Below, one piece after another: positions 1 to 6,936 of a stretch of DNA of 7,424 nucleotides. Position 1 is the first letter of the stretch. Each line of letters starts with the position of its first letter. Origin of the DNA: Pedobacter sp. (GTDB lineage: Bacteria > Bacteroidota > Bacteroidia > Sphingobacteriales > Sphingobacteriaceae); NCBI GenBank assembly GCA_028287885.1, contig JAQBOT010000489.1, forward strand, positions 1-7,424, written 5' to 3'. A program made the translations under genes and the position numbers. Below the pieces are notes generated by a model. That model had not been told where the DNA came from. It was given only the letters and a program-made list of their open reading frames with translations, and searched no databases.

Positions 1-299
1 GCTTCCTCTTTAAAGAGCGTAAGTCCAAGCACCATCTCCATCGCAATAGCGAAAATAACAATAGATCCGGCTATCGCAAAGGAGGCAACATCAAGTCCGA
101 TAAACTTCAATAGCCCTTCACCTGCGAACAGAAATATGATCATGAGAACGGTTGCAACTATAGATGCTTTCTCTGACTGGATATGCCCGGCCTTTTTACG
201 TAGTTCAATCACAATTGGTATCGATCCAAGGATGTCAATAATTGCAAAGAGCACCATTGTGGTAGAAAGGATCTGGCTTAAATTGAAGTGAAAGAGCAT
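1..299 (-). CDS. MarC-family integral membrane protein, N-terminal 99 codons (runs off the left edge)
   Basis: An open frame starts at the ATG read from 299 down to 297 and is still open at base 1. The first 99 residues show three hydrophobic stretches, at about 9-31, 46-65 and 71-93. FAIIDILGSIPIVIEL (residues 18-33) matches the family pattern F-x3-D-x-x-G-x-x-P near the N terminus. AIAGSIVIFAIAMEM (75-89) matches the second conserved segment, an A-G-S/G followed by a small hydrophobic helix. MarC-family (UPF0056) proteins are about 200 residues with six membrane segments, so roughly half is missing here. Their function is unknown; the old name 'multiple antibiotic resistance protein' is not supported by later work on E. 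coli marC. The ATG at 299 is the first in frame after an upstream stop and places the conserved helix at the expected distance from the N terminus. It has its own promoter and is separated from the upstream permease by a terminator, so it is probably a separate transcription unit. Confidence 0.85.
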   Translation of the reverse strand, partial: MLFHFNLSQILSTTMVLFAIIDILGSIPIVIELRKKAGHIQSEKASIVATVLMIIFLFAGEGLLKFIGLDVASFAIAGSIVIFAIAMEMVLGLTLFKEE

Positions 300-313
300 G
301 GTTTGTTTTTGCG

Positions 314-346
314 CAAAGGTATAAATTTACAGATTACAGGAACAAA
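314..346 (-). promoter_or_regulatory. Bacteroidota-type promoter for the MarC-family gene
   Basis: Read on the minus strand, TACCTTTG (321 to 314) is a perfect match to the Bacteroidota -7 box TAnnTTTG. TTTG (346 to 343) lies 21 bases upstream as a -33 box, within the usual spacing. Transcription would begin near 306-309, giving a leader of only about 10 bases before the ATG at 299. The -33 box lies in the T-run of the preceding terminator. This is inferred from consensus only. Confidence 0.6.
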
Positions 347-373
347 AAAAAGGCCATCTTTTGGATGGCCTTT
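344..373 (-). terminator. Intrinsic terminator of the CAT-like permease transcript
   Basis: AAAGGCCATC (349-358) and GATGGCCTTT (364-373) form a perfect 10-bp inverted repeat with a 5-base loop. On the minus strand the stem is followed by a run of eight T (351 down to 344). This is the classic rho-independent pattern, placed 17 bases beyond the stop codon of the permease. The plus strand has no T-run after the stem, so it should act on leftward transcription only. Confidence 0.9.
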
Positions 374-390
374 GCTTATTATGTTCGGGT

Positions 391-1917
391 TTATAATCCC
401 TTATTTAAATGGTTTTTTCGTACGATAGAATTCTTGCGGCTATATAAAAAGTAGATGACGAAACCAATTGCCATCCATACAAGCAAACGCTCCCAGTTGT
501 GCTTACCTAAACCGATCATCATAAGAATACATACGGCTGCACCCAAGATTGGAACAAAAGGCATAAAAGGTGTTTTGAAAGGTCTTTCACGGTTTGGATC
601 CGTTTTACGCAACACCAAAACACCAATACATACAAGAGCAAATGCAAACAAAGTACCGATACTTGTCATATCACCAACCACATCGCCTGGAACAAAAGCG
701 GCGAATAAGCCGACAAATACAAGGAAGATTAAGTTTGATTTGTAAGGTGTTTGAAATTTAGGGTGTACCGCTGAGAATACTTTAGGTACCAATCCGTCTT
801 TTGACATAGAAAAGAATACCCTTGATTGTCCCAAAAGCATAACTAAGATTACAGACGAAAAGCCCATCAAAATAGCCACCGTAACTAAAGTCGACAACCA
901 TTGGTAGTTATGCATATAAGTCTCGATTGCATAGGCTACGGAGGCTTCTTTACCAGCTGCTGTGAATTCTGTGTAGTTGGCAACACCAGTTAATACATGT
1001 CCGAATAATACGTACAATACAGTACAGATTGCTAAGGAAACAAGGATTCCGATTGGCATGTCCTTACTTGGGTTTTTAGCTTCCTGAGCTGCTGTAGATA
1101 CAGCATCAAAACCAATGAAAGCGAAGAAAACAACGCCAGCTCCTGCAATGATACCGGAGTAACCATACTTCCCAAAGTGATTGGTAAAGAAATCCATAAA
1201 GCCGATCTCGCCTTTACCATAGGCTACCTCACCAACGTTAACTGGGATATAAGGTGTGTGGTTTGCTGGGTTCATGTATCCCCATCCAAGTGCGATGAAA
1301 AGAATTACGATAGCGACTTTCAGGATAACGATGATCCCGTTTAAAGAAGCAGATTCTTGCGTACCACGTATTAGGACAAATGTTAATAAGGCAACGATGA
1401 TTAAGGCAGGAAGATTAATGATCCCATGAACCCCACCTAGACCATCTACGCCTGCCATAGAAGTCTGAAAAGGAGAGTGGCAGTATTCGTATGGAATCCG
1501 CATCCCAAAGTTCTCGAGAAGCTTGTTAAGGTACTCAGACCAGGCAATTGCAACCGTTGCTGCACCCACTGCGTATTCAAGCACCAAATCCCATCCAATA
1601 ATCCAGGCCACCATTTCACCCATGGTTGCGTAAGAATAGGTATAAGCACTACCTGCAATCGGGATCATTGAAGCGAATTCTGCATAGCACAATCCAGCGA
1701 GTGCGCAACCAACAGCAGCAAGGATAAAGGAAAGCGTAACTGCTGGACCAGAATGGTCTGCGGCCGCTGCCGCAGTTCTAACGAACAAACCCGCGCCGAT
1801 AATTGCACCTATACCCAAGGCAATTAAGTTTCCAACACCAAGCGTCCGCTTAAGCGTACCTTCGCCACTCTCAGTAGACTCCTGAATAAGAGAGTCTATC
1901 GATTTTTTAAATAACAT
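391..1917 (-). CDS. APC-superfamily amino acid permease, CAT-like (cationic amino acid transporter group)
   Basis: This 508-residue inner-membrane secondary transporter probably imports amino acids with protons. The first helix carries the glycine-rich unwound segment of the APC fold, GAIIGAG (37-43), where the substrate amino and carboxyl groups are normally bound. FFAFIGFDAVSTAAQEAKNP (264-283) is the helix-6 and following-loop signature of the CAT branch (TC 2.A.3.3, which includes Geobacillus GkApcT and Bacillus YfnA). RKTDPNRERPFKTP (437-450) is the conserved loop before the last two helices. About 12 hydrophobic helices can be seen, with a short charged N terminus (1-24) and a basic C terminus (494-508). 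Length is normal for bacterial CAT-like proteins. The start is the ATG at 1917; no Shine-Dalgarno is visible. The gene lies 144 bases downstream of hppA on the same strand and ends in a strong terminator, so readthrough from hppA is possible, though a separate promoter is proposed. The exact substrate cannot be read from sequence; GkApcT-like relatives take a wide range of amino acids. Confidence 0.92.
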   Translation of the reverse strand: MLFKKSIDSLIQESTESGEGTLKRTLGVGNLIALGIGAIIGAGLFVRTAAAAADHSGPAVTLSFILAAVGCALAGLCYAEFASMIPIAGSAYTYSYATMGEMVAWIIGWDLVLEYAVGAATVAIAWSEYLNKLLENFGMRIPYEYCHSPFQTSMAGVDGLGGVHGIINLPALIIVALLTFVLIRGTQESASLNGIIVILKVAIVILFIALGWGYMNPANHTPYIPVNVGEVAYGKGEIGFMDFFTNHFGKYGYSGIIAGAGVVFFAFIGFDAVSTAAQEAKNPSKDMPIGILVSLAICTVLYVLFGHVLTGVANYTEFTAAGKEASVAYAIETYMHNYQWLSTLVTVAILMGFSSVILVMLLGQSRVFFSMSKDGLVPKVFSAVHPKFQTPYKSNLIFLVFVGLFAAFVPGDVVGDMTSIGTLFAFALVCIGVLVLRKTDPNRERPFKTPFMPFVPILGAAVCILMMIGLGKHNWERLLVWMAIGFVIYFLYSRKNSIVRKNHLNKGL

Positions 1918-2061
1918 AGAATAAGGTTTAGTTAGTGTGTTTCAATAAAATTAGTTTATGTGTCTAATTGCTAATTTAGAGCCCAAACCTAATTAAAAAT
2001 CTCTAAAAGTAAAAGTCAATTTGATGCCTAATCCCTTTTCTGCGTAACAAATTCGCCGTAT
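1918..2061. other. Intergenic region between hppA and the CAT-like permease
   Basis: This 144-base AT-rich stretch lies between two minus-strand genes. I see no convincing intrinsic terminator for hppA, no RNA gene and no small ORF worth calling. It contains the candidate -7 box listed separately. It also holds a loose 7-bp inverted repeat, AAATTAG (1948-1954) and CTAATTT (1971-1977), with an extra CTAATT (1964-1969) between the arms, lying in the proposed leader. Confidence 0.5.
1984..1991 (-). promoter_or_regulatory. Candidate -7 promoter box for the CAT-like permease
   Basis: Minus-strand TAGGTTTG is a perfect TAnnTTTG match, about 67 bases upstream of the ATG at 1917. The nearest TTG upstream (2019 to 2017) is 25 bases away, slightly too far for a good -33 box, so the call is weaker than the other promoters here. 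If it is real, the permease can be expressed independently of hppA with a leader of about 60 bases. Confidence 0.35.
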
Positions 2062-4314
2062 TTACTGCTTTTTTAAGGTGTCTGTACGGTTAATTAGCGT
2101 ATCTGTCGTTACAACTCCGCTTGCATCCCTGGACTTGATGATCTTTATTTCTTTTTTTATCTGTGTTTGGCTACTTGACATTCCGCCAACTGCAATATGC
2201 GGTGCTATGATTAAAGAAACGATTGACATTAGCTTAATTAGGATATTCATGGAAGGTCCAGAGGTATCTTTGAATGGATCTCCGACAGTATCACCGGTCA
2301 CAGAGGCCTTATGTGCTTCAGAACCTTTGAATTGCATAACGCCATCGATCATAACGCCTTTCTCGAAAGATTTCTTAGCATTATCCCATGCACCTCCTGC
2401 ATTCGACTGGAAAAGTCCCATTAACACGCCGGAAACGGTAACACCGGCAAGTAGTCCGCCTAAGACTTCAGGACCAAAAGTGAAACCTACAATTATTGGG
2501 ACGATCAATGCAATGGCACCTGGCAACATCATTTCGCGGATGGAAGCTTCGGTTGAGATTGCTACGCACTTTTCATATTCTGGCTTGGCTTTATACTCCA
2601 TAATGCCGGGAATCTCTCTAAACTGCCTCCGTACTTCTTGTACCATCGCCATAGCTGCTCTTCCAACGGCCGATATACAGAGTGATGAGAAGATGAAAGG
2701 TATCATGCCACCCACAAACAATCCGGCAAGTACATTTGCTTTATAGATGTCGATGGAGGTTATTCCGGAGATCCCGGCGAAGGCTGCAAACAAAGCAAGT
2801 GAGGTAAGTGCTGCGGAAGCAATGGCAAAGCCCTTTCCCGTAGCGGCTGTTGTGTTTCCCACAGCATCCAGATTGTCTGTACGTTCACGAACTTCTTTTG
2901 GACAGCCGCTCATTTCGGCAATTCCTCCTGCATTATCAGCTATAGGCCCGAAAGCATCGATGGCAAGCTGCATAGCTGTTGTAGCCATCATGCCTGCTGC
3001 AGCAATAGCAACACCATAGAAACCGGCGAAATGATAAGAGCCATAGATTCCTGAAGCTAAAACAAGAATAGGTAATACAGTTGATTCCATACCTACCGAC
3101 AAGCCCCCGATGATATTGGTAGCATGGCCGGTTGAGGATTGACTGATGATGGAGCGTACCGGACGTTTGCCCATGGCTGTATAATATTCCGTTATCAAGC
3201 TCATCAGCGTTCCAACGATTAAGCCTACAACAATAGAATAGTAAACGTTTGCAGAGCTGAATTGGAAACCTCTGATGGACATGGTGTCTGGAAGTAGCAG
3301 ATGGACGGCAAAGTAAGCAGCCACTGCAGTTAAAATGATGGAAAGCCAGTTGCCAAAATTAAGGGCACGCTGTACACTGTCTGTTTCTTTTGAGATTTTA
3401 ACAAACCAAGAAGAGATAATGGAGAAGATTAAACCAAGACCAGCAATAAGCATGGGTAGGAGGATAGGGCCCATTCCGCCATAATTATCATCCGACTTAA
3501 TTTCTTGTCCCAGAACCATCGTCGCAAGGATGGTTGCTACATAAGAGCCAAATAAATCGGCACCCATACCAGCAACGTCGCCTACGTTGTCTCCAACATT
3601 GTCGGCAATGGTAGCCGGGTTACGTACGTCATCTTCCGGTATACCAGCTTCGACCTTTCCAACCAGGTCGGCACCTACGTCTGCTGCCTTGGTATAAATA
3701 CCGCCGCCAACCCTGGCGAATAGCGCAATGCTTTCCGCTCCAAGAGAAAAGCCGGCAAGCACCTCTATGGTTTTCTTCATGTCAACACCTGAGGCCGACG
3801 AGCCTTCAGGCACAAAGGCGTGATATAAAATGATGAACAAGCCGCCGAGGCCGAGAATAGCGAGTCCGGCTACGCCAAAGCCCATTACAGTACCGCCGGT
3901 AAATGAAACGCTAAGCGCTTTTGCTAAGCTGGTACGTGCTGCCTGAGTCGTTCTAACATTCGCTTTTGTTGCTATTCGCATACCCAAGTAGCCGGCAAGG
4001 GCAGAAAATACTGCACCAAGTAAAAAGGAAATTGCAATTACTGGGGAAGAGTGAATTGGGTTTTCAGGACTTCCTTTCATAGTGCCCGACCAGGCAAGCA
4101 GTGATCCGGCAATAACAACAAAGTAAGAGAGAATTTTCCATTCCGCTTTTAAGAATGCCATTGCGCCGTCGGCAATGTGCCCGGCGAGTTCTAGCATGTT
4201 TTCGTCACCCGCATCTTGTTTCGTCACCCATGCGCTCTGGATTGCCATAAAAAGGATTCCTACAAGCCCGAAAATCGGAATCATGTAGATAAGATTGTTT
4301 TGTAAAAACTCCAT
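2062..4314 (-). CDS. hppA: Membrane-bound pyrophosphatase, K+-dependent and predicted H+-pumping (Flavobacterium type)
   Basis: This 750-residue integral membrane enzyme hydrolyses cytosolic pyrophosphate and uses the energy to pump ions outward. The active-site segments are complete: DVGADLVGK (212-220), the Asp-rich run [17 protein letters not shown] (237-253), and [15 protein letters not shown] (674-688) with D675, D679, K682 and D683. About 16 hydrophobic helices fit the family. K+ dependence is read from NTTAATGK (487-494): Ala490 and Gly493 stand where K+-independent enzymes have Lys and Thr. For ion choice, the helix-6 positions that carry the semi-conserved Glu in Na+ pumps (6.53) and in most H+ pumps (6.57) are Gly256 and Ala260. 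A Glu appears instead in helix 5 (Glu194, seven residues before Arg201), the arrangement known for Flavobacterium-type H+-PPases. The family and K+ class are secure; the pumped ion is inferred. A hydrophilic tail of about 40 residues (711-750) follows the last helix. The start is the ATG at 4314, which gives the normal N-terminal helix, with no Shine-Dalgarno. It has its own promoter and is divergent from the LAT-like permease. Confidence 0.97.
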   Translation of the reverse strand: MEFLQNNLIYMIPIFGLVGILFMAIQSAWVTKQDAGDENMLELAGHIADGAMAFLKAEWKILSYFVVIAGSLLAWSGTMKGSPENPIHSSPVIAISFLLGAVFSALAGYLGMRIATKANVRTTQAARTSLAKALSVSFTGGTVMGFGVAGLAILGLGGLFIILYHAFVPEGSSASGVDMKKTIEVLAGFSLGAESIALFARVGGGIYTKAADVGADLVGKVEAGIPEDDVRNPATIADNVGDNVGDVAGMGADLFGSYVATILATMVLGQEIKSDDNYGGMGPILLPMLIAGLGLIFSIISSWFVKISKETDSVQRALNFGNWLSIILTAVAAYFAVHLLLPDTMSIRGFQFSSANVYYSIVVGLIVGTLMSLITEYYTAMGKRPVRSIISQSSTGHATNIIGGLSVGMESTVLPILVLASGIYGSYHFAGFYGVAIAAAGMMATTAMQLAIDAFGPIADNAGGIAEMSGCPKEVRERTDNLDAVGNTTAATGKGFAIASAALTSLALFAAFAGISGITSIDIYKANVLAGLFVGGMIPFIFSSLCISAVGRAAMAMVQEVRRQFREIPGIMEYKAKPEYEKCVAISTEASIREMMLPGAIALIVPIIVGFTFGPEVLGGLLAGVTVSGVLMGLFQSNAGGAWDNAKKSFEKGVMIDGVMQFKGSEAHKASVTGDTVGDPFKDTSGPSMNILIKLMSIVSLIIAPHIAVGGMSSSQTQIKKEIKIIKSRDASGVVTTDTLINRTDTLKKQ

Positions 4315-4475
4315 AAAGATTTGTATTTGGTTAGATTATTGGGTAGACAGATATACAAAAATAAGCCAGTTTCTGACATTACCAAATAATAAGGCTTCTG
4401 ATTGCCGGCCCGTCTGTTTAAATATTCGGTATTTTAAATATCTTAGCCGCAACTACTAACCTTTACAATCAAATT
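4315..4475. promoter_or_regulatory. Divergent regulatory region between hppA and the LAT-like permease
   Basis: This 161-base region serves two outward-facing genes. The hppA side has a clear promoter, listed separately. On the permease side I find no good TAnnTTTG box. TTTAAATAT occurs twice in direct orientation (4417-4425 and 4433-4441) with a 16-base period, 35 bases or more before the permease ATG. This could be a binding site or simply AT-rich sequence. Confidence 0.45.
4356..4386 (-). promoter_or_regulatory. Bacteroidota-type promoter for hppA
   Basis: On the minus strand TTTG (4386 to 4383) is followed after 19 bases by TATTTTTG (4363 to 4356), a perfect -33/-7 pair for the Bacteroidota primary sigma factor. 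Transcription would start near 4350, giving a leader of about 35 bases before the ATG at 4314. This is the best promoter in the window by consensus and spacing. Confidence 0.7.
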
Positions 4476-5897
4476 ATGGAACAGGAAACACAAGATCATT
4501 CGTTTAAAAGAGAACTCGGCCTACTGGATGGCACCATGCTGGTTGTGGGTTCAATGATCGGTTCCGGTATTTTCATTGTAAGTGCAGACATTGTAAGGCA
4601 GGTGGGGTCTGCAGGCTGGCTGACCATGATCTGGGTTCTTTCGGGCCTAATTACTGTTATTGCGGCTGTAAGTTATGGAGAACTTAGTGCCATGTTTCCA
4701 AAAGCAGGCGGACAGTATGTTTACCTTAAGGAAGCGTACAATAAGTTGATCGCATTTTTATATGGTTGGAGCTTTTTCGCCGTTATACAAACCGGAACAA
4801 TTGCCGCGGTTGGTGTGGCCTTTGCAAAGTTTGCGGCCTATTTATATGAGCCCCTTAGCGATGAGAACATACTATTTGAACTTGGGTCATTTAAGTTGAA
4901 CGCAGCACAGCTGGTGTCAATTGTAACAATCATTCTGCTTACCTATATCAATAGCAGGGGTGTGAAGAATGGAAAGTTTCTCCAGACCTCCCTTACAATC
5001 ATTAAGATTGTTTCTTTATTCGGATTAATTGGATTCGGTTTGACGCTTGGTGCGAAGGCAGAAATATGGAATGCAAATTGGGCGGACGCCTGGAGCACAC
5101 GCTCTTTTATAAAAAGCACAGGCAACTGGGTGCCGGTTGCAGGAACAACCTTGATGGCGGCAGTATCTGCTGCCATGGTGGGATCTTTGTTCTCCAGTGA
5201 TGCATGGAATGGTGTAACCTTTATTGCAGGGGAAATTAAGAACCCGAAGCGTAATGTCGGTCTTAGCCTATTTCTGGGGACTTTCATTGTAACCATCATC
5301 TATATCCTGGCGAATCTGATGTACCTGGCCGTTATGCCATTGAATGAAATCGCATTCGCAAAGTCAGATCGCGTTGCAGTTGTTGCCGCTGAACATATAT
5401 TCGGAAATACAGGGACGCTAATTATCGCCTTGATGATCATGGTATCAACCTTTGCCTGCAACAATGGTCTAATTATGGCAGGTGCGCGGGTTTACTATAC
5501 AATGGCAAACGACGGCTTGTTCTTTAAAAAGGCTGCGCTACTGAATAAGGCAAGTGTGCCAGCATGGGCCCTTTGGTTTCAATGCATTTGGGCATCTGCA
5601 CTGTGTCTAACCGGTAAGTATGGTGATCTGCTTGACTATGTAATGATTATCGTTATCATTTTCTATATACTGACCATATATGGGATATTTATTCTGAGAC
5701 GTAAAATGCCAGACGCAGAACGCCCGTATAAAGCTTTTGGATATCCTGTACTGCCTGCATTCTATATCATCATCGCGACAGCAATATGTGTCTCACTTTT
5801 ACTAACCAAGACAAGTACTTGTGGCTGGGGCGTGGTTATTATGCTTGCAGGAATTCCGGTTTATTATCTCACAAAACCAAAAGAACAGCTTGTTTAA
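4476..5897 (+). CDS. APC-superfamily amino acid permease, LAT/SteT-like
   Basis: This 473-residue inner-membrane transporter has about 12 hydrophobic helices. VVGSMIGSGIF (23-33) is the helix-1 substrate-binding motif of the APC fold. FSSDAWNGVTFIAGEIKNP (239-257) is the helix-6 and following-loop signature of the L-type amino acid transporter branch (TC 2.A.3.8), which includes the Bacillus Ser/Thr exchanger SteT. GELSAMFPKAGGQYVYLKEA (68-87) is the conserved segment around helices 2 and 3. RRKMPDAERPYKAFGYPVLP (408-427) is the loop before the last two helices. Length is normal. It clearly differs from the CAT-like permease at the other end of hppA: the two share the fold, not a recent duplication. 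The bacterial branch works without a heavy-chain partner, often as an exchanger; the substrate is not predictable. The start is the ATG at 4476, preceded by no Shine-Dalgarno and giving a short charged N terminus. Its TAA shares bases with the stop of the convergent thioredoxin-like gene, so no separate terminator fits between them. Confidence 0.92.
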   Translation: MEQETQDHSFKRELGLLDGTMLVVGSMIGSGIFIVSADIVRQVGSAGWLTMIWVLSGLITVIAAVSYGELSAMFPKAGGQYVYLKEAYNKLIAFLYGWSFFAVIQTGTIAAVGVAFAKFAAYLYEPLSDENILFELGSFKLNAAQLVSIVTIILLTYINSRGVKNGKFLQTSLTIIKIVSLFGLIGFGLTLGAKAEIWNANWADAWSTRSFIKSTGNWVPVAGTTLMAAVSAAMVGSLFSSDAWNGVTFIAGEIKNPKRNVGLSLFLGTFIVTIIYILANLMYLAVMPLNEIAFAKSDRVAVVAAEHIFGNTGTLIIALMIMVSTFACNNGLIMAGARVYYTMANDGLFFKKAALLNKASVPAWALWFQCIWASALCLTGKYGDLLDYVMIIVIIFYILTIYGIFILRRKMPDAERPYKAFGYPVLPAFYIIIATAICVSLLLTKTSTCGWGVVIMLAGIPVYYLTKPKEQLV

Positions 5898-6373
5898 GCT
5901 TTCATTAGGGAGAGAAATTTAGCTACATCATTTTCATCACTAGAGAAAAAGATCAGCTTGCGGTCTGTTCCATACAAGTACAAGGAAGGATATTGTTTGG
6001 GATGGAAAACAGGTATGAAAACGAAGTAGCCGTCTCTAAGAACAGTAACATTCTTCATCGTAAGCAATGGTTTGCCAAAATTAGTCATGAAGTAATTAAT
6101 AGAACGGAACTCATCCTGAGAGATCAGGTACAAGTTCACTTTGCTTAATTTGCTGCTTTGTTTTGATAAGTTCGCGACAACACGCTGGCAATGCGGACAA
6201 GTTGCATCAAAGAAAATAATCAGCGACTTCTTAGTCTTTGGAAACTCCATTGTAGACAGTTTGCTGCCATTTGCTCTGTAGAACACTGCATTTGGAAGAT
6301 TTACAGGCTGTACCTGGGCGAATGAAGCAAACGAAGTTGCGATAAATGCAAAAGCTATAAGTAGTTGTTTCAT
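5894..6373 (-). CDS. Exported thioredoxin-fold protein with a CPHC motif
   Basis: This 159-residue protein has a typical signal peptide: Lys2, a hydrophobic core 4-15, and SFA-Q with likely cleavage after Ala19. It should therefore be periplasmic. KSLIIFFDATCPHCQRVV (49-66) is the thioredoxin-fold strand followed by the redox pair Cys59/Cys62. The CPHC dipeptide is that of DsbA-like oxidases, not the CGPC of cytosolic thioredoxin. QYPSLYLYG (127-135) supplies the expected cis-proline (Pro129) facing the active site, followed by the last strands and a C-terminal helix. It resembles the short TlpA/thioredoxin-like proteins common in Bacteroidota. Whether it oxidises, reduces or isomerises disulfides, or has a peroxidase role, cannot be told. 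The start is the ATG at 6373, the only one giving the signal peptide. It lies 22 bases after the Nudix gene on the same strand, so co-transcription is likely. Its 3' end overlaps the LAT-like permease by 4 bases. Confidence 0.85.
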   Translation of the reverse strand: MKQLLIAFAFIATSFASFAQVQPVNLPNAVFYRANGSKLSTMEFPKTKKSLIIFFDATCPHCQRVVANLSKQSSKLSKVNLYLISQDEFRSINYFMTNFGKPLLTMKNVTVLRDGYFVFIPVFHPKQYPSLYLYGTDRKLIFFSSDENDVAKFLSLMKA

Positions 6374-6395
6374 ATGAATGTATGTGTTTACAAAC

Positions 6396-6845
6396 TTACA
6401 TATTTCGAAGTTCTTCTATAAAAGAAATCTGCATTTGGTTGATCTTTTTCGCTGCCTCTTCGAGGCTAAACCAGGCACCCTTATCAATTTCAGGGAAAGC
6501 TTGAATTCTGCCGGACTTCGGAGGCCACTCCAAATCAAAGGTATTGCTAATCAGGTGATCAGGATCAAGGTCGCCTTCTATCGCCCAACAGGTCACCCGC
6601 TTCCCACCTTTTTGGGTTATTGGATGAAGCTCGATAGGAAAGCCTTCGGGAAGGTAGCTTGTTTCTTCTCGAAACTCCCGCAAGGCCGTTTGCATCAGCG
6701 GCTCCTCGCCTTCCGGCTCACCCTTAGGTATTGTCCAGGCACCGGCGTCTTTGTTTTTAAAAAACGGGCCGCCTGGATGCACAAGGAAGATTTCGGTTCT
6801 CTGATCTTTGAATCTGTACAACAGGATGCCTGCACTTTGCTTCAT
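6396..6845 (-). CDS. Nudix hydrolase, COG4119-like (predicted NTP/dinucleotide pyrophosphohydrolase)
   Basis: This 149-residue cytosolic enzyme is expected to hydrolyse a nucleoside diphosphate linked to another group, using Mg2+ held by the Nudix box. With the ATG at 6845 as residue 1, the box runs from Gly42 to about Tyr64: G-x5-E-x7-R-E-F-R-E-E-T-S. The catalytic R-E-x-x-E-E core (Arg56, Glu57, Glu60, Glu61) is intact, but the usual Gly near the end of the box is Ser63. SAGILLYR near the N terminus, HPGGPFFKNKDAGAWTIPKG (23-42) and the C-terminal IDKGAWFSLEEAAKKI are typical of the COG4119 group, whose substrates are not well established. The frame can be extended to a TTG at 6863, but ATG at 6845 is preferred because family members begin just before SAGILLY and the six extra residues add nothing recognisable. 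It is the first gene of a probable two-gene operon with the exported thioredoxin-like protein and is divergent from the ferritin-like gene. Confidence 0.88.
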   Translation of the reverse strand: MKQSAGILLYRFKDQRTEIFLVHPGGPFFKNKDAGAWTIPKGEPEGEEPLMQTALREFREETSYLPEGFPIELHPITQKGGKRVTCWAIEGDLDPDHLISNTFDLEWPPKSGRIQAFPEIDKGAWFSLEEAAKKINQMQISFIEELRNM

Positions 6846-6936
6846 ATTAATGGGCGCTTTCAAACGAAATATTTCGCTTCTAAAACCTTAATATTTAAAT
6901 CATTGTTTTTAAATTTATTTGAGAATATATCGTTTT
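6846..6936. promoter_or_regulatory. AT-rich divergent intergenic region between the Nudix and ferritin-like genes
   Basis: These 91 bases must hold the start signals for both divergent genes. No perfect TAnnTTTG box is seen on either strand. The nearest on the plus strand is TTTATTTG, ending at 6921, one mismatch and without a -33 box at proper spacing. The notable element is the 12-bp palindrome listed separately. Confidence 0.4.
6865..6876. repeat. 12-bp perfect palindrome, possible operator
   Basis: CGAAATATTTCG is perfectly self-complementary and lies 20 bases upstream of the preferred Nudix ATG and 61 bases before the ferritin-like ATG. A site of this size could bind a dimeric regulator of one or both genes. 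It also lies just upstream of the alternative TTG start of the Nudix frame. AT-rich intergenic DNA gives short palindromes by chance, so the function is only a suggestion. Confidence 0.35.

Noticed and set aside
1948..1977. 7-bp inverted repeat with a third CTAATT between the arms, upstream of the CAT-like permease
   Set aside because: The arms are short, the sequence is AT-rich and the spacer is 16 bases. It is too weak to call an operator or a terminator of hppA.
2078..3019. Long plus-strand open frame, broken by one stop, antisense to hppA
   Set aside because: It lies wholly inside the well-supported hppA coding region and its translation shows no family features. It is explained by the codon composition of the opposite strand.
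6846..6863. TTG start for the Nudix protein, adding six residues
   Set aside because: The ATG at 6845 gives the usual family N terminus, while the extension (TTG then KAPIN) has no recognisable family residues and no ribosome site in front.
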